Shown: piece by piece, positions 7,996 to 16,793 of the stretch
Position numbering within the stretch: the first letter of the stretch is position 1
Layout of the letters: each line of letters opens with the position of its first letter
Assembly: GCA_026398535.1 (NCBI GenBank)
Contig: JAPLSQ010000063.1
Coordinates: 1 to 34,498, forward strand
DNA length: 34,498 nucleotides
Origin: Candidatus Sumerlaeota bacterium
Lineage (GTDB): Bacteria; Sumerlaeota; Sumerlaeia; Sumerlaeales; Sumerlaeaceae
Reading direction: 5' to 3'
Made by a program: the position numbers and the translations under genes
The notes under the pieces: generated by a model
Database searches by the model: none
What the model saw: the letters and a program-made list of their open reading frames with translations, nothing else
What the model was told of the DNA's origin: nothing

Positions 7996-9819
7996 GGATT
8001 CTGCCGCCTGATGAAGTATTGCCTGCCGAGCGCGGGGACGGGTTTGGCCGTTTCATCGAGTGAGCGCGTGCACGCCAGCGTCTCCTGCTCGTCGCCGGCC
8101 TGGTAGAACTGGTCGATTTGCCTGACCAATTCTCTGGATATGCGGCGGCGGTAGTTCAGCTCGATGCGCGCGAGAGTGTGCGCGATGGCGCGGACGCTGG
8201 TGTTGGGGGGCTCCCATTCGTCCAGCTCAATGATCAGCGCCCGCAGGCTCCCGCGCTCATCCTCGGTGGCGCACGACGCGAACAGATCGTCCCAGGAAAT
8301 GTTCTCGTGGGCGCCCATGGAGATGCACGTTCCGAGCCATGACCGCAGGGACGGATTGCGCACCCATACGAGGTCAAAGCGCTTGGCCAACTGGGCGCGG
8401 ACTTCGGGCGATTCCACGGCAAGGCGCAGGAGCATTTTCTCGCCCTTGTGTTCAGCGGACGCCTGGTTTTCAATCTGCTCCTTGAGACGGTTCATGGCAG
8501 GACCGGCACGGTTGTTGAGCTGTTGCATGATCAGCGCGTCATCGATTTCAAGGCGCTCGGCCTCCTGGCGCGTATAAGCCTGACGCGCGATGGGATTTTT
8601 CATCCGCGAAAGGAGCGGCATGAGAAAATCCGCGGCCTGCACTTTTCCCGTCGGTGTCCTCGTGTCGTAGCGCCTGCATGCTCCGTCCAAAAAAAACGTG
8701 AAGAAGTCGGGCGCGGTTCCGATCATGTCAGCGAATTTTTCGGCGCCGTGTTTGAGGAGGAAGGAATCTGGATCGTGGTCCTTCGGGAGCGCCACAATGC
8801 GGATGTCGAATTCGCATTCGAGGAGAATTTCGCAACCGCGCAGCATGGCGTTCTGTCCCGCCTCGTCGCCGTCGTAAACGAAGACAACCTGGCCGCAAAG
8901 CTTTTTGAGCGCCTGCGCCTGTTCGATAGTAAGCGCGGTTCCGCACGAAGCGACGGCGGCGGTTAAGCCGTTCTGGTGGGCGCGGATGACATCCATGTAG
9001 CCCTCCATAAGGAGGGCGCGTTTTTCGCGGACGATGGCGTCCTTGGCGAGATGCAACGCGTAAAGGAGCTGCCCCTTGCGGTAAAGCAGCGTCTCGGGGG
9101 AGTTGACATACTTGGGTTCGTCGGGCGCGGCATTGGGCGCATAGACGCGGCCGCCAAACGCCACGGGGCGTCCCATCGTGTCGGCAATCGGAAAGATCAG
9201 GCGATTGCGGAAGCGGTCGTAGTAGCGGCCGGGTGACTGCGTGTTCTGGATTGCGAGTCCCGCGCCGGCGAGTCCCGCGGTGTCGAAACCGGCGCTGCGC
9301 GCCGCGCCGGTCAGCCCTGACCACGCGTCGGCTGAAAGCCCGAGCCCGAAACGTTGCGCCAGCGGCGCGTCGATCTTTCGGCGTGAAAGATATTGCGCGG
9401 CGGGGGTGGGCGGCATCGGCAAGCGCTTCGGCCAGAAGACCCGCAAAATGTTTTGCGGCGAACGCATTGACGGCCAGCAGTCGCTCCCGCTCGCTGCGCG
9501 TCTGCGAGGCGCGCGGGCCGCCCCGCGGTTCCGGCATGGGAATGTGGTTGCGCTCGCTGAGCAGGCGCACCGCGTCGATCCATTCCACGCGCTCGATTTT
9601 CTGGATGAATTTGATCACATCCCCGCCCTCGCCGCATCCGAAACAGTGGAAGATTTGTTTCGACGGGCTGACGGTAAAGGATGGCGTTTTTTCGCGGTGG
9701 AACGGGCACAGTCCCTTAAGGTTCAGCCCTCCGCGGCGAAGCTCAACATAGCCCTCGACAACACGCGCAATGTCAACCTCGCGTCTTAACTTGTCCGCAA
9801 ATTCTATCAGCGTGCTCAT
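7992..9819 (-). CDS. dnaG: DNA primase, reading frame broken once
   Basis: Primase makes the RNA primers for replication at the DnaB helicase. The N-terminal part (from the ATG at 9819) has the CHC2 zinc motif Cys38, His41, Cys59, Cys62. The rest of the protein, in another frame, has the RNA polymerase basic region (RFRNRLIFPI, GRVYA) and a TOPRIM domain with MEGYMDVIRAHQNG and VFVYDGDEAG, then a C-terminal helicase-binding region. The two frames join at a run of five G on the plus strand (9402-9406). Removing one base gives one continuous protein of about 608 aa, normal for DnaG, reading through LADAAHPAAQYLSRRKID. A sequencing indel is the simplest cause; a +1 programmed shift is less likely. 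The gene heads the operon with the PP2C gene. Confidence 0.9.
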
Positions 9820-9870
9820 TTTTCCACAACCTGTAGAACAATTTATCCGCGCAAGTCATGGACAAGCACG

Positions 9871-9919
9871 AAAAAAAAGACGAGCGGGAAAAACTCCGCG
9901 TTGGCGGAGTTTCTCCCGC
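9871..9919 (-). terminator. Rho-independent terminator after HU gene
   Basis: Read on the minus strand, a 16-pair stem with one mismatch (9884-9919, arms starting GCGGGAGAAACTCCGC, four-base loop) is followed by a spacer of five bases and eight T (9871-9878). This is a strong intrinsic terminator. It ends the HU transcript and insulates dnaG. Confidence 0.9.
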
Positions 9920-9965
9920 TTACAGTAGATATCCTGTAATGAACTGCCCTCAAGGCAGCAATGTC

Positions 9966-10244
9966 TTACAGGATGGCTTTGAGTGAAGGAGCGGGTTTGA
10001 AGCCGACAGTTTTGCTGGCCTTGATTTTCAAGGGTTCGTTGGTCTTGGGGTTGCGGCCCGTGCGAGCCTTGCGCGACCTGACTGTGAACGTTCCAAATCC
10101 TGGCATCTGGAAACGTTTCTCCTTTTTAATTGCCTTCGCAACTTCCTCGAAAATGCAGTCGATGATGTCCTTGACAGCCGTTTTGCTGACATCCAGCTTC
10201 TCAACTTTTTTCGCAACGGCGTCGATAAGTTCCTGTTTGGTCAT
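9966..10244 (-). CDS. HU/IHF family DNA-binding protein
   Basis: This 92-aa nucleoid protein has the complete HU fold. Two N-terminal helices (TKQELIDAVAKKVE, AVKDIIDCIFEEVAKAI) are followed by FQMPGFGTFTVRSRKARTGRNPKTNEPLKI, the beta arm with the conserved RxGRNPxT tip that inserts into the minor groove and bends DNA. The C-terminus ASKTVGFKPAPSLKAIL is typical. It starts at the ATG at 10244 behind two stacked Shine-Dalgarno-like blocks (GGAGG and AAGGAG). It is monocistronic, with its own promoter at 10308-10335 and a strong terminator at 9871-9919, which fits a highly expressed gene. HU alpha/beta versus IHF-like function cannot be told from the sequence. Confidence 0.95.
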   Translation of the reverse strand: MTKQELIDAVAKKVEKLDVSKTAVKDIIDCIFEEVAKAIKKEKRFQMPGFGTFTVRSRKARTGRNPKTNEPLKIKASKTVGFKPAPSLKAIL

Positions 10245-10307
10245 AAAAACTCCTTTCCTCCAAAAGGGTTCACTATTGATGCTAAACGAAAAACAGCATA
10301 TTGGCTC

Positions 10308-10335
10308 ACTATATGACTATTCGTTGTGTGGTCAA
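10308..10335 (-). promoter_or_regulatory. Sigma-70-like promoter of HU gene
   Basis: On the minus strand TTGACC (10330-10335) and TATAGT (10308-10313) are separated by 16 bases. Each box matches the consensus at five of six positions. It lies about 64 bases upstream of the HU start codon and overlaps the region just before the divergent tlyA gene. Confidence 0.65.
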
Positions 10336-10342
10336 ATGAAAA

Positions 10343-11197
10343 ATGGACTCAAACCGCATAAAATCGACATGTGCCGGTGAAAAGGGCGTCAGGGTTCGCC
10401 TTGACATACTGCTTGTCGAGCGCGGTCTGGCATCGTCACGCGAGCAGTCGCAACGGCTGATCATGGCCGGCAAGGTCAGCGTGGCGGGCGCGCCGGCCGG
10501 CAAGCCTGGCGTGAGTGTTGACGCCGGCGCGCGCCTGGATGTGGCGGAGGGCGAGCGGTATGTGAGCCGCGGCGGGATCAAGCTGGAAGCGGCTTTGCGC
10601 GGTTTTGCGATCCCCGCCGGAGGGCGCGTGTGCGCCGACATCGGCGCCTCGACTGGCGGATTCACCGACTGCCTGCTCCAGCACGGCGCCGCGAAAATCT
10701 ACGCGATTGATGTGGGGCGCTCGCAGCTTCATGAGCGCCTGCGCGGCGATGCGCGTGTGGCGCTTGTGGATCATGTCAATGCGCGGCATTTGCGCGCGGA
10801 TTCGCTGCCCGAGCTTCCGCAACTGCTCGTTGCCGATGTCTCATTTATTTCGCTTGCCGTGATATTTCCAGCGCTTGCCGAGGTTTCGGCGCCGGGTGCT
10901 GAGCTTGTCGCTCTCATCAAACCTCAGTTCGAGGCCTGCCGCCGCGATGTCTCGCGCGGCCGGGGCGTGGTCAGGGATCCGGCGGTCCACACCCGCGTCC
11001 TCAATGACATTCTGCGTGCCGCGCGCGATTGCCGGTGGCTTCCGCTGGGACTGATCCCCTCGCCCATCGCCGGTTCATCGGGCAACCGCGAATATCTGCT
11101 GTATTCGCGCAAATGCGCCGATGCGCGGGAGGCGCAACAATGCGCCGCCATTGATGTTGACGCGGCTGTACAAAAGGCATTTTGTGATGTGCCGTAA
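10343..11197 (+). CDS. tlyA: TlyA-family rRNA 2'-O-methyltransferase
   Basis: This 284-aa protein combines an N-terminal S4 RNA-binding domain (RLDILLVERGLASSREQSQRLI, about 17-80) with an FtsJ/RrmJ-type methyltransferase. TlyA proteins add 2'-O-methyl groups to 16S/23S rRNA cytidines using S-adenosylmethionine. The signature residues are present: RGGIKLEAAL (catalytic Lys), DIGASTGGFTDCLLQHGA (SAM-binding loop), LVADVSFISL (Asp), ALIKPQFEA (second Lys) and REYLLY (Glu). The ATG at 10343 has no clear ribosome binding site; the protein could start closer to residue 17, but no good alternative codon is visible. It diverges from the HU gene and is followed by nadK 59 bases downstream, which is the order tlyA-nadK seen in several bacteria. 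Confidence 0.9.
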   Translation: MDSNRIKSTCAGEKGVRVRLDILLVERGLASSREQSQRLIMAGKVSVAGAPAGKPGVSVDAGARLDVAEGERYVSRGGIKLEAALRGFAIPAGGRVCADIGASTGGFTDCLLQHGAAKIYAIDVGRSQLHERLRGDARVALVDHVNARHLRADSLPELPQLLVADVSFISLAVIFPALAEVSAPGAELVALIKPQFEACRRDVSRGRGVVRDPAVHTRVLNDILRAARDCRWLPLGLIPSPIAGSSGNREYLLYSRKCADAREAQQCAAIDVDAAVQKAFCDVP

Positions 11198-11227
11198 TTG
11201 ACAGCCATGATAAAATCTGCATATGAA
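11198..11227 (+). promoter_or_regulatory. Candidate promoter upstream of nadK
   Basis: TTGACA (11198-11203, perfect -35 box) is followed after 18 bases by TATGAA (11222-11227, four of six). It starts one base after the tlyA stop and ends 29 bases before the nadK ATG, so nadK may have its own promoter in addition to readthrough from tlyA. Confidence 0.45.
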
Positions 11228-11256
11228 TTCCGCCAGAGGAGGCGGTTTGCTGTGCC

Positions 11257-12174
11257 ATGAACATGATTAAACGCATTGCGGTCATAGCCAACAGCAACAA
11301 ATCCGGCGTGGTGAAAGCGCTGGAGTGTGTTGGCGAATGGGCCTCCGCGGCGGGCGCTGTCGTGGACAGCAACCTTGCCTGCGACTCCCCACCGCCCGGC
11401 ACGGAGGGCGCCATCTTCAATGCGGAGCAGACCGAGCGGTTGCGCGAGCGTTTCGCGGGGAGCGATCTTGGTGTGACGCTCGGAGGCGACGGCACGCTTC
11501 TTTATGGGGCGCATGTGTTCGCCCCGATCGGTGTGCCCATCCTGTCGGTCAACCTTGGCAGCCTGGGATTCCACACGCAGAGCCAGCCGGGCGAGATCGC
11601 GGCGTGCCTTGACGCCGTGAAACGGGGGGAATACCGCGTGGAGCGCCGTCTGCTGCTTGAAGCGCGGATTGAGCCGCCGCCCGGCAACGAGCCGCCGGTC
11701 ATGGCGCGCACACTCGCGCTCAATGAAATTGTTGTCACAAAGTGCGCCTGGGGGCGGATGTTGCATGTCCGCATCTTCATCAATGGAAAAACCGTGTCGG
11801 ACCTGTTTGCCGACAGCTTTCTGGCGGCCACGCCGACGGGTTCCACAGGGTATAACTATGCCGCCGGTGGGCCTGTCATCCAGCCGGACCTTGAGGCGAT
11901 TCTGCTCAATGCCGTATGTCCGCACCGCATGAACTTTTCTCCGCTCGTCGTCGATGCCGCGGCCGAAATCCGGATCGAATCGCACCCGCTTAAATCCGAT
12001 GAGGGGGTCTGTCTGATCGTTGACGGTCAGGGATGGCGCAATATTCAACCGAGCGAAAGCGTAAAGATTTCCAGCTCCCCAATGTACCTGCCCCTTATTG
12101 TGTTTGAGGAAGATTATTTCAGTAAATTGCGCGAGAAGCTGGTTTGGGGCAGCTTGAATAGAGGATCCTTTTGA
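11257..12174 (+). CDS. nadK: NAD kinase
   Basis: This 305-aa cytoplasmic enzyme phosphorylates NAD to NADP. The diagnostic GGDGTLL loop is at about 76-82, followed by LSVNLGSLGFHTQ, the ALNEIVV motif (NE pair contacting NAD) and TPTGSTGYNYAAGGPVI, the glycine-rich third motif. The length is normal. Two in-frame ATG codons (11257, 11263) lie 14-20 bases after AGAGGAGG, slightly far for a Shine-Dalgarno; I keep the first. Its stop TGA overlaps the TTG start of the downstream TPR protein, so the two are translationally coupled. The GYN variation in the third motif, where many enzymes have AYS, is probably lineage-specific. Confidence 0.93.
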   Translation: MNMIKRIAVIANSNKSGVVKALECVGEWASAAGAVVDSNLACDSPPPGTEGAIFNAEQTERLRERFAGSDLGVTLGGDGTLLYGAHVFAPIGVPILSVNLGSLGFHTQSQPGEIAACLDAVKRGEYRVERRLLLEARIEPPPGNEPPVMARTLALNEIVVTKCAWGRMLHVRIFINGKTVSDLFADSFLAATPTGSTGYNYAAGGPVIQPDLEAILLNAVCPHRMNFSPLVVDAAAEIRIESHPLKSDEGVCLIVDGQGWRNIQPSESVKISSSPMYLPLIVFEEDYFSKLREKLVWGSLNRGSF

Positions 12175-14783
12175 CAAAACCTGGCATCACATTGGTTTTA
12201 CTGACGGCGCTCGCCGTGGCAGCCGCAATTGGCGCCCCGGCGGAGACGGAAACGACAGCGGGCGGCGCCAGCATCCTGCCGGCTCCCGCAGGGCAGGCGG
12301 CCGAGGTCACGTCCGGCGCGCTGCCAGCGCCGCGGCTCAGGGTGGGCAGTGAGTGGAGCGGGCGCCTCGGCGAAACCGGCATTTACCCCTCGGATCTGTT
12401 TGTCTTCGAGTCGACCCCCAAAATCGGCGACGAGGAGAAGAAAAGTCTCGACGCCCGGCGGCGCTATTTCATGGGGCAGTATTATCTGGAGATGAACGAA
12501 CCGGCCCATGCGCTTGGCGAATTTCGCGGCGCGCTCGAAAGTGACGCGTCGAACACCATGGTCATGCTTGCGATTGCCGACGCCAGAATTCAATCGCGCG
12601 ATTTTGATGGAGCGCGGCAGCAGCTTGAAGAGGTGCTCAAGAGCGATCCGAAAAATGTGCAGGCGCTGTTGCTCAAAGCCAAAATCCACATGACGATCAG
12701 CGAGGCCGCCACAGGCGCCATCCGTTCGGAAGGGGTGCGCAAATCCATCGACACGTTCAACGAGGCGCGCCGCATCGAACCGAAAAATCTTGAAGCGCTC
12801 AAGGGCATTGCGGCGGCATACTTCGTCCAGCAGGATGTGGACAAAATCATTCAGGCCTACCGCGACATCGTCGACGTCAACCCCAAGGACACGCACGCCA
12901 TGCTCGTGCTGGCAAACATCCTCGCCAAGACAGGCCACGAGCAGGAGGCGCTGACTCTTTTTGAGAAGATTGTCGAGCAGCGCCGGGCCTTCATCAATGG
13001 TTACATTTATCTTGGCCAGCTATACGACAAGCTCGGTCGTGAGAATGACGCCATCGAAACTTTCAAGAAGGCGCTGCTCATCGAACCGCGCAATGAGCAT
13101 CTTCTCAAGGGTTTCGACCTGCTTCTGGGCAAGGCGGCACGCGGAAAACCGCAGGGCTTCGCGCTGAGCCAATACCAGCAATTCGCGAAGGAATACCCCT
13201 ACTCCAGCGAAATCCAGCGGCTTTATGCCGACCAGCTCCTGGCGGCAAAGGATTACAACGCGGCGCTGGCGCAATACAAGCGTGTGCTGGAGCTTGACGG
13301 GGAGAACCTTGAAGCCATCATCGCGTCGGGCAACATCCACCTTGAGCGCAGAAACTATGACGAGGCGACGAAATATTTCTCAAAAGCGGTCGACATCAAT
13401 CCCGACAAGGTCGAGGTCTATGATGCCATCGCGATGAGCTTCGTCGGGCAGAAAGAGCCCGTAAAAGCGGTCGAGATGTACCGCAAGGCGATCAAGCTCA
13501 ATCCCAAGATCGACCGTCTGTACCTGAGCCTGGCGTCAGTGTATGACCAGTCGGGCAAGCCGCAGGATGCCATACAGGCGCTCAAGGACGGCATCGCGGC
13601 GCTCGGCGATAAATCCGAATTTCTGGCCGTCATGGGCCAGATATATGAAAAAGCAGGCGACAACGACCAGGCGCTGGCGAATTACGAAAAAGCGCTTCTT
13701 CTTTCGCCGCAGAATCCCCCCCTGCTGGCGCGCGCGCTGAGCCAGTATATCAGGCATGGTCAGCAGGACAAGATCGACGCCCTGCTGGCGCGATTGCTCA
13801 CGGATTTCAAGGACAAGAAGGCTGATCTCTTCACCCTCATTGGCGACGCCTACCAAGCCGAGGGACAGCCGGACAAGGCCATGGAATATTATGAAAAGGC
13901 GATGCAGGAAAAACCGCAAAAGCTCATCGTCACCCAGCGGCTCGTTACGCTTTACAACAACAAAAAAGATTATGACAAGAGCCTGAAGATGCTCGATGCG
14001 GCGCGCACGAATTTCCGCGACAACGAGGACATCCCGCGGATGATCTGCGAGACGCTCATGCAGAAAAAGGAGTATGACAAAGCCGTCGAGACCGCGCGCG
14101 GCATCGTGGACGCCCGCCCCAATTCCATCAACAGTTACCGCATCCTCGTCGATGCGCTGAACAAGACCGGACGCCACAGCGACGCGCTCGCGGCCGTTGC
14201 CATTGCCGAGGACAAACTCGGCAAGTCCGAGGACACCGATCTTCTGCGCGGCATCTCGCTTTACCAGCAGAAACGCTACGACCTCGCGGAGAAAATGTTC
14301 AAGGAGCTCCTTGCGCGCAAGAGCAGGAACAGCGACATCTACTACTATTTTCTCGGTTCGATCTGCCTTGACCAGAAACGCTATGACGCCGCCGAGAAGG
14401 CGTTCCGCAAATCGCTCGAATCAAATCCCAACAATGACAATTCGCTCAACGCGCTCGGCTACATGTTTGCCGACACAGGCGTCAAGCTCGACGAGGCGAA
14501 GGATCTTGTCACGCGCGCGCTTGAGATGAATCCGGGCGCGCCGCACATCCTTGACAGCATGGGCTGGGTCATGTTCAAGATGGGCAAACTCGACGATGCG
14601 CGCGATTACATTGAGAAGGCGGCCAAGCTCATGGGCGAGGACGCTGAAATATTCGAGCACCTCGGCGATATCCACGCGGCCAAGGGCGACGTGAACATGG
14701 CGCTCGACTTCTGGCGCCGCTCTCTGGCGATCGACCAGAACCGCGCCGGTCTGCGCGACAAAATTTCCGCAAAGGAAAAATAG
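12171..14783 (+). CDS. Large exported tetratricopeptide repeat protein
   Basis: This 870-aa protein starts at TTG with AGAGGA six bases upstream, overlapping the nadK stop. It has a signal peptide (ITLVLLTALAVAAAIGAPA). After a Gly/Pro-rich spacer, residues about 95-860 are almost entirely TPR-type helix pairs with the usual 34-residue rhythm and conserved W/Y-A-x-x-x-Y-x-x-A-L and P positions (for example YYLEMNEPAHALGEFRGAL, YDEATKYFSKAVDINP, YDAAEKAFRKSLESNP); I estimate roughly 20 repeats. It should act as a protein-binding scaffold in the periplasm or at the envelope, for instance in assembly or export of surface material. No catalytic domain is visible. A small two-helix membrane protein gene follows after 11 bases and may be its partner. 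Confidence 0.88.
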   Translation: MTKPGITLVLLTALAVAAAIGAPAETETTAGGASILPAPAGQAAEVTSGALPAPRLRVGSEWSGRLGETGIYPSDLFVFESTPKIGDEEKKSLDARRRYFMGQYYLEMNEPAHALGEFRGALESDASNTMVMLAIADARIQSRDFDGARQQLEEVLKSDPKNVQALLLKAKIHMTISEAATGAIRSEGVRKSIDTFNEARRIEPKNLEALKGIAAAYFVQQDVDKIIQAYRDIVDVNPKDTHAMLVLANILAKTGHEQEALTLFEKIVEQRRAFINGYIYLGQLYDKLGRENDAIETFKKALLIEPRNEHLLKGFDLLLGKAARGKPQGFALSQYQQFAKEYPYSSEIQRLYADQLLAAKDYNAALAQYKRVLELDGENLEAIIASGNIHLERRNYDEATKYFSKAVDINPDKVEVYDAIAMSFVGQKEPVKAVEMYRKAIKLNPKIDRLYLSLASVYDQSGKPQDAIQALKDGIAALGDKSEFLAVMGQIYEKAGDNDQALANYEKALLLSPQNPPLLARALSQYIRHGQQDKIDALLARLLTDFKDKKADLFTLIGDAYQAEGQPDKAMEYYEKAMQEKPQKLIVTQRLVTLYNNKKDYDKSLKMLDAARTNFRDNEDIPRMICETLMQKKEYDKAVETARGIVDARPNSINSYRILVDALNKTGRHSDALAAVAIAEDKLGKSEDTDLLRGISLYQQKRYDLAEKMFKELLARKSRNSDIYYYFLGSICLDQKRYDAAEKAFRKSLESNPNNDNSLNALGYMFADTGVKLDEAKDLVTRALEMNPGAPHILDSMGWVMFKMGKLDDARDYIEKAAKLMGEDAEIFEHLGDIHAAKGDVNMALDFWRRSLAIDQNRAGLRDKISAKEK

Positions 14784-14794
14784 AGGAGAACGAA

Positions 14795-15106
14795 GTGGCG
14801 AAGAAAAGACGAAAGCCGGAAGGCGCCGAACAGCGCGCCGAAGCCGCCCAGCGGCCGGACGTCCGGCAGCCGGACACGCCAGCCGACGAAATCCCATCAC
14901 GGCGCTTTTCGTTCCGGGAATACCTGTTACTCAACGTGATTTTCGATGTCTTTTGCCTTGTCCAACTCGTTCTCGTGGCGGTCATCCTGCGCGAATCAAG
15001 GGGGCTTTATTTTTTCTTCGGTCTGCTCATGGTGGGGTTTGCGCTTGTTTCCGTGTTCGACGGTCTTTATGACCGCGGGAAATTCGGCAACGGCGAATCC
15101 GCGTAA
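14795..15106 (+). CDS. Small two-helix membrane protein
   Basis: This 103-aa protein begins at GTG with GAGGAGAA upstream, 11 bases after the TPR gene stop. The first 40 residues are charged and rich in Lys, Arg, Glu and Pro. They are followed by two hydrophobic segments, about 44-66 (LLLNVIFDVFCLVQLVLVAVIL) and about 71-90 (GLYFFFGLLMVGFALVSVF). The short tail ends YDRGKFGNGESA. I recognise no family. Tight linkage to the TPR protein suggests a joint role at the inner membrane, which is inference from position only. Confidence 0.7.
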   Translation: MAKKRRKPEGAEQRAEAAQRPDVRQPDTPADEIPSRRFSFREYLLLNVIFDVFCLVQLVLVAVILRESRGLYFFFGLLMVGFALVSVFDGLYDRGKFGNGESA

Positions 15107-15158
15107 TATCGTCAGTGTCCCACCAAGGCGGGTCGCATGACCACAGTCCCTGATTTGC

Positions 15159-16514
15159 ATGAACGCGATCATTGAGCCATCTGCCCGGCGATTGTCGGGT
15201 TTTGTCATGGCCCAGCCGTCGAAGAATTATACGACGCGACGCCTGTTGGCGGCGGGTCTTGCACGCGGCTCGAGCCTTGTCAGAAACGTTGCCACAAGCG
15301 ACGATGCGGCGGCGATGCGTCGCGCGCTTGAGGCGTTCGGAGCGCGCATCGAGTCGAGTTCGTCTCGTCCGGCTGCCGGCGCGGATTCGGGCACAAGCCT
15401 TGTGGTGCATGGTTTTGGGGGGCATCCTCGTCTTGCCGCACCCGGTCCCGTCGATGCGGGCAACGCGGGGGCTGTGTTAAGATTCATCCTCGGCATCGGC
15501 GCTCTGTTGCCTGAGGTGTCTTTCATCACGGGATTTCCGCAATCGCTTGGCAAACGCCCCAACAGCGATCTTCTGGACGCGCTGGAACAGATGGGGTGCC
15601 GGACGGAATCGCGGGGCGGATGCCTGCCCATCACGCTGCGCGGCGGCGGGCTTCGCGGCGGCAAGGTAAGCGTCAACGGCGCCAACAGCTCGCAGTTCGT
15701 GAGCTCGCTGCTGTTCCTCGCGCCGCTCGTTGGCGAACCTGTTGATATAAGCGTGACCGGCAAACTGGTCTCAAAGGCGCCGGTGCGCCAGACGCTTGAG
15801 ACATTGCGCGCCGCTGGGATCAGCATAAATGCGGACGATGATCTGATGCGTTTTCACATTGAACCTGGGGAATACCGGTCGCGTGATTTCACGGTGAATG
15901 GCGACTGGCCGGGAAGCACCGCCCTGCTGGCCGCGGCCGCCGCGGTCGCGGGATCGGAGATTCAAATCGGCGGTCTTTACCAGGACGCCCAGGGCGAACG
16001 CGCCGCGGCGGACGCGCTGGAGCGCATGGGCGCCAGGGTGGAACACATAGGGGGCGCGCCGCCAGCCGTCCGGCTTCGCGCGGGCGTGTTGCGCGGCGTT
16101 GAGTTCGATGGCGACACGGCCACGGATGCCGTGCTTGCCCTGGCCGGAGCGGCTTGTTTCGCGCGCGGGCGCTCGCGATTTTACAACATCGCCAATCTCC
16201 GCATTAAGGAATGCGACCGCATCAGCGAACCGGTTGCCGAGATGCGCAAAATCGGGGTGCGATGCTGGGAGGGCCGCGAACTTGACGATCCGGATCCCGA
16301 CGCCATGATCATCGAAGGCAACCCGGACGGATACGAGGGCGGAATCGAGGCGGACGGCCGGGGCGATCACCGGGTCATCATGCTGCTCACGATCATTGGT
16401 CTTGGATGCAGGCGCGGCCTGACTGTGCGCGGCGCGGAACACATCAGCAAATCCTATCCGGACTTTTTCCGCCACCTCGAAATCCTCGGCGCGAACCTTC
16501 TGTTACGGCCATAA
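15159..16514 (+). CDS. aroA: 3-phosphoshikimate 1-carboxyvinyltransferase (EPSP synthase)
   Basis: This 451-aa cytoplasmic enzyme joins phosphoenolpyruvate to shikimate-3-phosphate in the aromatic amino-acid pathway. Landmarks are QPSKNYTTRRLLAAGLA (substrate Lys and Arg of the N-terminal motif, residues 19-35), GNAGAVLRF (PEP loop), GKRPNSDLLDALEQMG, GANSSQFVSSLLFLAPL, DTATDAVLALAGAACFARG, NLRIKECDRISEPVAEM (catalytic Lys-Glu-x-Asp-Arg) and GDHRVIM near the end. Both half-domains are complete. The PSKNYTTR form resembles the branch with Tyr-Thr in place of the PGDKSISHR motif of E. coli. The ATG at 15159 has no strong ribosome binding site. No other shikimate-pathway gene is nearby; the next gene is an unrelated exported peptidase. 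Confidence 0.93.
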   Translation: MNAIIEPSARRLSGFVMAQPSKNYTTRRLLAAGLARGSSLVRNVATSDDAAAMRRALEAFGARIESSSSRPAAGADSGTSLVVHGFGGHPRLAAPGPVDAGNAGAVLRFILGIGALLPEVSFITGFPQSLGKRPNSDLLDALEQMGCRTESRGGCLPITLRGGGLRGGKVSVNGANSSQFVSSLLFLAPLVGEPVDISVTGKLVSKAPVRQTLETLRAAGISINADDDLMRFHIEPGEYRSRDFTVNGDWPGSTALLAAAAAVAGSEIQIGGLYQDAQGERAAADALERMGARVEHIGGAPPAVRLRAGVLRGVEFDGDTATDAVLALAGAACFARGRSRFYNIANLRIKECDRISEPVAEMRKIGVRCWEGRELDDPDPDAMIIEGNPDGYEGGIEADGRGDHRVIMLLTIIGLGCRRGLTVRGAEHISKSYPDFFRHLEILGANLLLRP

Positions 16515-16758
16515 GGATTGTGCCGGCAAAGGCCTCCCCTGACAAATCCGCATTTTTCGCGCTTTCCGTGGGCCATTGACGTTATGATTTAGATCACGAA
16601 AAAAGCACTGGAAGGACAGAAAAGAAAGATATGATACGTTATTGTATGCCGTGACTGACTCTATGAGGACACCCAGAAATTGTCCATTTTATCGAAGCGG
16701 TTAAGCGCGGCTGTAGAAACATCACTTTCTGAACAAAAACTATTTTCGTGTCTTTCGT

Positions 16759-16793
16759 GTTTTCAGCGGATAGCAGAGATATCCACTGAAAAC
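16759..16793. repeat. Inverted repeat touching a start codon
   Basis: Arms of 14 bases, GTTTTCAGCGGATA (16759-16772) and TATCCACTGAAAAC (16780-16793), match at 13 positions around a seven-base loop. The hairpin ends at the base before the ATG at 16794. Just upstream is a doubled TTTCGTG unit that resembles the CTTCGTG units of the palindrome at 6-124. It may be a remnant of the same repeat class or a translational control hairpin. Confidence 0.5.

Noticed and set aside
10924..12177. Long open frame (417 codons) on the minus strand opposite tlyA and nadK
   Set aside because: It lies entirely antisense to two well-supported genes, has no family motif and reflects codon bias in GC-rich DNA.
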